A stretch of 64,000 nt of DNA, from assembly GCA_014904985.1 (NCBI GenBank), contig MU128952.1:101569-165568 (forward strand), in the 5' to 3' direction. Shown piece after piece: positions 58,300-64,000 of the stretch. Source of the DNA: Hydnum rufescens UP504. Its lineage: Eukaryota; Basidiomycota; Agaricomycetes; Cantharellales; Hydnaceae. The position numbers and the translations under genes are program-made. Below the pieces are notes generated by a model, which saw only the letters and a program-made list of their open reading frames with translations, ran no database searches and was not told where the DNA came from. How positions within the stretch are numbered: position 1 is the first letter of the stretch; each line of letters begins with the position of its first letter.

Positions 58300-59519
58300 T
58301 AATGTAGTTTGTAACGATGAAAAGTATTATAAACGCGTACTTATATTTCTCCATCCGCTATCGTGTGCGTCCCAACCATACATATGACTATATCTGAAGG
58401 ATTAGGTGTGTTCCTCAAGACCTGCTGGGGGATTCGTCAGAGGACTCCTAACTTTTCATGGTGCTGCGTTGAAGAAAAATTTGTCTGCCAATCCAGTCAC
58501 TTTAATTTGAAGTTTATCCCGCGCGACGCGTCTTGTACAGTAATGGAAGCACCTCCACTTATGGTGGATGATTGATTATAACCCTCAGCGGAAGGCATCC
58601 GTGCCTCAGGACTAAGGTCAAATAAATGTGGGAGCCGATGTCCATGAATACAGAAGTGGGAAGTGTAGTCAGGAAAATTTTTGTGGGGAAGTCATTCTGG
58701 GGTCTGTTGTGATTGCCATGTAATATTAATGACAAGCAATCGAATGTATATATATCACTTGCAAACCAGTGGCCCATTTCCCTCAAATTCCTGTAGTGTA
58801 AACATGATGGACGTATAATGAACACACTGTTCAGGTCGCTGAGAACAGTTGGAACCATAGGACGATAACACACACAGGCGGATACCGCAAGTTAATATCT
58901 GCCAACTGAATGAGATACTACGTGTAAGTATACCTGTACATCGTCGAGTGTGAGGGGGATGACGTCCTAGTGCAAGATTCCTGTGACGCTCGTGCGCAAG
59001 CCCATTATTGCATGTGGGTGCATAGATCGCAAAGATAGATCTCGAGACCCGAGGCTCGCAGTAGGCAGACGCAGGGCGAACAATTGCTAACTGATAAACG
59101 GTAAGAGTCACCGTCTACTGGTCTCATTATCTGGGTGGCAAAGAAACCTTGAGTCCGAAGTGCCCACTTGTACTGGGTAATTTGATCGAGTTCTGGAGGT
59201 CACATTAATCAAGCTTAGGCACCCGAGCCAGGCTTACATGAATTCGCCGAGAAATTATACATTACATACAATTTTGAGACCGTGGCCCAGCGACCCGAAT
59301 GGAAGCAAAAGGAGGTTTACAAGAATTATGAGTCGATTGAAGATGTGATCAGGAAGATTCCACTCAAAATCTGGGCGGCGTGAATTGCCCGTACTCCAGT
59401 ACCTCGCTTGGGGGTGTAGGCAAACGGTCGAATTTTCGCACACTGTGTCGGCGCGCTGAACGTAGGCAGGGCCCGTTCGATATTATAGATGTTATCCCGA
59501 TCTGAAATACGACGAAACA
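58300..59519. other. Intergenic, 1.2 kb
   Basis: Lies between the convergent 3' ends of the nucleoporin (plus) and the Zn2Cys6 gene (minus). Short open frames on both strands (up to 118 codons) show no family features. No repeat or RNA gene is seen. Confidence 0.4.
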
Positions 59520-61920
59520 TTACTCTTCGCTGTTATCTTGAAATACTTCCGCCTGCGAAGCGAAATCCGGTTCAACCTTGGCAGTCATGGGAGACTCGGG
59601 GTCTTCTTCCTCGGAGGGATAGATGTTCTCGATGTGAGAGACGTCCGCAAGGCCGACAAATGGAAAAGTAACGCGGCGCAGTTTGGTGATACGTTCGCGA
59701 CGTAAATTCGCATTGTCTCTGCCGTCTGATTCGAGGGGTGGGTGAAGGCTAACGAGAATCTTGAAACACCTGTTGGCGATTGGCATTTCTCGGACTTTCC
59801 CAAAGGTCGCAATACCATCACTCAAGTTAGAGCGGAAATGCGCGGCGCCGGGTTGGAATGGATTGGACAATAGTTGATGTGTGTAAAACATCTGGTTACG
59901 ACGGTCAGAGTTTTCAAGCCACGTGAAGGGGGTGGATTAGAAATGTTCACTCACACATGCAGCAAAAATATTATATGGAGCATTGCTTAAATGGCCAGGA
60001 ACAGTGAGCGGCGAATTGTTGATATAGTCTGGAGTTGCCTTGACATGTAGTGTGATCAATTTATGGGCAGCAGCAGCAATTTTTTCATGGGTAATTGCGC
60101 CCTCTCCGCTTGAGGGTGACGGTATGCTTTTGGGCCGGTTCAAGATTAATCGTACTAGATTGAACAATCCTGAAGAGGAACAACCATTGATCAAAGGAAC
60201 AAGCCCACAAGCAGCTGAAAGCTGACCGATGAGATACATGCTTTGCACTCCTCTTCGTCGCGCGTCTTCTGGCGAGGTCACGGAAAGCGCGGAGGCGATA
60301 CCATACTCATCCAGCTTTAGATCTGGCGGCCAGCTTTCCTGCCATTCGACCAGTTCTCGATCACGTAAAGCTATTTGTTGCTGATTCATGGGCGTAACTT
60401 GGTGGAGGTCCTCCAAGATGTCACCAAGAAGGAAGGTGAATCGGAAGAAATTGAGGTATGGTAAAAATGGATTGCCCGCTACAGGCTGGTCAGGCGGAAC
60501 CACGTCTGACATCGGGTACTGAGTGTCGAAGTAGGAATTACTAATGGTTGGTGGACGCCCAAGCAGGATACAGTGCCACCTGTAGGATTATGATTTAAAC
60601 ACTTCTCGTGAGCGAGATTGACACAAACATACAGACCTTTGGAAGGTGAGCACATTCCACCACGCCCAGCGACGTCGAATAATTTCTTCCTCTGGAAGAT
60701 CCCACCGTTCAGGATCCCGATGCAAGCCAAGTGCAGTGGCGACGCCTGTCATTCGGTGGCAAAGCTCCCATATTTGTTCTCCTGAATCACTCAGTTTAGC
60801 ACTGGCGTGATAATGACCGACTAGAAGATTGAGTTCCAAATAGTCCAATGTGGGCTCCCGCATGCAAAGGTCGTGGGATTGTTCCATCACGGTAATGCAT
60901 AAACTATGGAATCTATCCCCAGTAGCCTACTGGAAGTTAGGGGTGTGCGCCTTTATGTGAGGGGAAGGTCATACCATCGCTGGCTCAGGGAATGCTCTCA
61001 GAATATTGTGGGGCCAAGGCGTGTAATAGAGTGCGACTGCAGACACAGCAAAAAAGAGTGCCAACGTCAGGTCATCTATGTCGTCGTACTCGATATACCG
61101 GATTAATTTCTTTTGGATATCTCCTTCATCGATATATGAGAATATCCAGGTGGCTGATTCAACATACATCTTCACCAGTGCTTGCAGGGTCGATTTACTG
61201 TCAAAGACATCGACAACGGAATGGCTAGAGAATGTGAAGGCTCAATTACCTGGGGAGTAGCGAGACGAGATCACTACTGATGAACTCTCTTTCTGATGCA
61301 GTTGACAGGTCGGACCGCTTCCGATCCGCTTGAGATTGGGATGGCTTTGATTCTGCGACCTGGGACAGACCGGTGAGCGAAGGCCGTGATACTGAATTTG
61401 CAAAAATGGAGCCACTTCAAATTGGTTCAGAAGGTGGGTACTAATATATGTTGGCCCCATATAAAAACCGTCCGAGTCTGCTGATTGGAGGAGCACGTCC
61501 TGGGAGATAGCAGGCTCGGGTTCAGGCGAAGCATCACGCCGGATCTTCTGAGCACGAAAATGCCCTTGCAGCGCCGCGACAGAGCGTTGTATTTGGTTTA
61601 GTTCGAGGATGGGATCAGCGCTGTGTTCGGGAGGGTTAATTTGGTTGCAGATTACCAGAATAGTAAAGCGTACATAGAACCAAGCTTCCGGGGAGCTTCT
61701 GGTTCGTCAGCATAGCAAAGATGTTGGGTGCCCCTTAGAACGCAGCCACTGCATGGGCGACCACGATTGCATTTTAACTGGTCGTTTGGCAAGTCAGCAC
61801 GCGAACATCCATCAGTCTCCAGAAATTCAGACCTTGTGAGTACGACAGGGCTCGCAATTTATGGCCTTTCTGGCGCGTTTCCTAGAAGGAAGCTCAATCG
61901 GTGAAGATGAACCTGCCATC
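59520..61920 (-). CDS. Zn2Cys6 fungal transcription factor
   Basis: Fungal-specific regulator. Start MAGSSSPIELPSRKRARKAI at 61920, directly followed by the binuclear zinc cluster: NCEPCRTHK, an intron inside the cluster, then KCNRGRPCSGCVLRG and QHLC. All six cysteines are present. A linker with a short coiled-coil-like segment (ILELNQIQRSVAALQGHF) leads to the fungal-trans middle domain: KMYVESATWIFSYIDEGDIQ, DDIDDLTLALFFAVSAVALY, GEQIWELCHRMTGVATALGL with HRDPERWDLPEEEIIRRRWA, WHCILLGRPPTISNSYFDTQ, and ELVEWQESWPPDLKLDEYGI. The C-terminal exon, MFYTHQLLSNPFQPGAAHFR, ends in an acidic stretch (FQDNSEE) at 59520. No target can be inferred. Its start codon is 90 bp from the STI1 start on the other strand. 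Confidence 0.92.
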
Positions 61921-62010
61921 CACTAGGTGTGGGAAAATATCGGCAACTCCCGATTGAATTCAAAGAGGCCGGAAGTTGCGAGAAACCTGAACATTACATT
62001 CTCAGAAGCG
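61921..62010. promoter_or_regulatory. Shared 90-bp promoter, Zn2Cys6 factor (minus) and STI1 (plus)
   Basis: Only 90 bp separate the two start codons, so transcription of both must begin here or inside the neighbouring gene. The segment contains several GAA/TTC triplets (gagaaacctgaac at 61979-61991, ttctcagaag at 62000-62009) that recall heat-shock elements, but their spacing is not the strict 5-bp repeat. No TATA box. Confidence 0.6.
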
Positions 62011-64000
62011 ATGGCAGATGTGAGGCCATATCTTCCCTTGAATCATGTGGCCGTTGGGCTCACTAATGCCTTGTTATGTGCAGGTGAATGCTCTCAAGGA
62101 CGAGGGAAACAAGGCTTTCGCCGCTAAGAAATATGACGAGGCAATCGAGCTTTTCACCAAAGCTATTGCAATTGATCCAAAGAATCACGTTTTGTATTCG
62201 AATCGGAGTGCTGCCAAGGTGTGTCTTGATCTTATGATGATGGATCGAGGATTGACTATCTTTCAGGCCGGGAAAAAACTATGGGGGGCCGCACTTGAGG
62301 ATGCTGAAGAGGTATCTTCGAATTATCACCTCTTGGGTCGAGCCTCTAGCTCAATGTATTTATGCATCAGACAATCCGAGTTAATCCAACGTGGAGCAAA
62401 GGGTATGCTAGGAAAGGTGCAGCCTTGCATGGCGAGAAACGGTGGAATGAGGCAATCTCCGCGTATGAGCAAGGTCTCAAGCTTGAAGGGGACAATCCCT
62501 CTCCGGCGCTACTCAAGGGATTGAAAGAAGTGCAGGAAGCCCAAAGTAAATCACGGTCTTCGTTTGTTGTGTCCCGGCGATTGACAACTCGAGCCATGAA
62601 ACCATAGGGAGCGATCGATCCGAGAATGGCTTCGGGAGGATATTTCAGGACCCCAACCTTCTCAAGAAATTGGCAGCTCATCCAAAGACCGCGCCACTAC
62701 TCGCCGATCAGGGCTTTGTCGCGCAGGTATGATACAATTCAACACAGTGTAGTACCTTTCCCTTGGGCCCAATTCCTTTAATTTCAGCTTAAGAATCTGC
62801 AAGCGAATCCCAATCTCGGTACAAGGTATGTGTATTATTGTTCCGTTCTGTTGTAGGGTGGCGCGAGAACTTGGACTAGTGCATTGCAGGATCCTCGAAT
62901 GATTCAGGTTCTGGGCGTGCTGTTGGGCGTTGATATGGAGGGTGCCAACCGCCCCGAGGGCTCTAACGAAGGGCCTCGGGATCCCTTTAGCACCCCCCCG
63001 CCATTTCCTTCTAACTCTCAAGCTCCTCCAGCTTCGGCACCAAGACCTCCACCAGCACCTGCACCCCAGGATACCGAAATGGCTGAGCCAGAAGAGGAAG
63101 ATGAAGAGCAGAGGGCGAAGGTTGAGGCATTGAAACAGAAAGAGCTCGGTAACAAGGCATACAAGGCCCGTGACTTTGCGACAGCGGCAGAGCACTTCTC
63201 AAAAGCTTGGGATGCATGGCCAAAAGACATGACGTTCTTGACCAATCTTGCAGGTGCGACCCTCGATGCGCCTGATTTTGCCCAGTTCTAAACTCTCCCA
63301 TTCAGCGGTTTACTTCGAGCAAGGCGACTACCCGAAGACCATTGAAACTTGTGAGAAGGCAATTGAAGAGGGTCGTGCGGTAAGTTTATCTTCGTAATGG
63401 AAGCGAAAGTGAGGTCGTTGACTAAATGAACCCATACCCCACTGGTAGATCCGGGCAGACTATAAACTTGTGGCCAAAGCTCTCGGACGCATTGGCAGCG
63501 CGTACTATAAACAAGGGGACCTTGACAATGCCATTAAATTCTACTCTAAAAGTCTGACGGAGCACCGGACGCCTGATATCTTGAATAAGATCCGCGATGT
63601 GTGTTGCGGTCTCAGAGTCCCAGTCTTCATGGCACTGACGCGAAATTTATCGTATAGGCGGAGAAGGAAAAGAAAGAAAAGGACATTGTAGCCTATATCA
63701 ATCCTGAACTCTCGGCTGAGGCTCGTGAGGAAGGAAACAAACTCTTCAAGGTAACTTTGTCCCATTGGTGGCGATAGGTGACCCATGCTAATGGAGTTCT
63801 TTGTAGGCTGGAGACTTTGCCGGATCCGTCAAGGCGTACACGGAGTCCATCAAGCGTGATCCGGCAGACCCTCGTGGTTACAACAATCGTGCTGCGGCGT
63901 ACACTAAGCTGGTAGCTCTCCCCGACGCGCTGAAAGATGCCGACAAGGCTATTGAGGTCGATCCTAAATTCGGTAACTATTCCCATTCGTAGCCGAGCAG
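62011..64000 (+). CDS. STI1: STI1/Hop Hsp70-Hsp90 co-chaperone, 3' end outside the window
   Basis: Adaptor that transfers clients from Hsp70 to Hsp90. Exon 1 codes only MAD at 62011; after an intron, [20 protein letters not shown] and [12 protein letters not shown] begin TPR1, and [17 protein letters not shown] completes the carboxylate clamp (K, N, N, K, R positions visible). The first DP domain is [20 protein letters not shown] with [18 protein letters not shown] Pro-rich linker and an acidic stretch precede TPR2[41 protein letters not shown] and [23 protein letters not shown]2B starts with [20 protein letters not shown] and [20 protein letters not shown]. The window ends inside TPR2B, so DP2 is missing. 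Frame is kept over all introns. Confidence 0.95.

Noticed and set aside
61975..62010. Perfect heat-shock element upstream of STI1
   Set aside because: TTC and GAA triplets are present but spaced by 3 or other distances, not the 2-base gap of a strict nTTCnnGAAn unit.
1..64000. tRNA, rRNA and CRISPR features
   Set aside because: I looked for B-box-like GTTCGAnTC with a matching A box and for regular spaced repeats; hits such as ggttcgaatc at 57732 lie in coding sequence and lack partners.

Overview
This window is eukaryotic, from a filamentous basidiomycete. Genes are split by many short introns (mostly about 35 to 70 nt, GT-AG with some GC-AG), sit close together on both strands, and encode typical Agaricomycete families: TKL-type kinases with an HGD loop, a CipC-like protein, a MARVEL-type membrane protein and a Zn2Cys6 regulator. 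A Rhizoctonia-like member of the Cantharellales is plausible, but the sequence alone does not prove it. I saw no rRNA, tRNA, CRISPR array or intact transposon.

Layout, left to right. Positions 1 to 3902 hold no gene I can support, only a small degenerate repeat. 3903 to 11337 carries, all on the minus strand, a KHA1-type K+/H+ antiporter whose frame is broken several times, the splicing factor BUD31/G10, and an Sds3-type subunit of the Sin3 deacetylase complex. A MARVEL-like protein follows at 12560 (+). 15585 to 20099 (all minus) holds BFR1, the snoRNP protein NHP2, and a second, C-terminally truncated BFR1 copy. 21095 to 26554 (+) has a CipC family stress protein and a patatin-domain triacylglycerol lipase. 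27504 to 33954 has a C2H2 zinc finger protein and a PHAF1/UPF0183 protein (minus), the latter divergent from an alpha-tubulin gene (+).

35623 to 42766 is an accessory block: one apparently complete TKL-like kinase with an unknown N-terminal half, an MFS transporter cut off at its 5' end, and directly beside the cut a partial, mutated kinase copy. From 42981 the window is housekeeping again: a HAD phosphatase, a BCS1-like AAA ATPase, TOM20, a SET/MYND protein, an MFS transporter, a membrane MAPR (cytochrome b5-like) protein, the nucleoporin Nup120/Nup160, a Zn2Cys6 regulator, and the start of the Hsp90 co-chaperone STI1, which runs off the right end.

No operon or single pathway links these genes. 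The recurring layout is divergent pairs with very short shared promoters (PHAF1/alpha-tubulin 104 bp, Zn2Cys6/STI1 90 bp, AAA/TOM20 possibly 6 bp). The least ordinary items are the broken antiporter, the BFR1 partial duplication around NHP2, and the MFS/kinase breakpoint. I found no clear new biological system. Exon boundaries were read by eye from frame continuity and GT/AG signals, so individual junctions may be off by a few bases.
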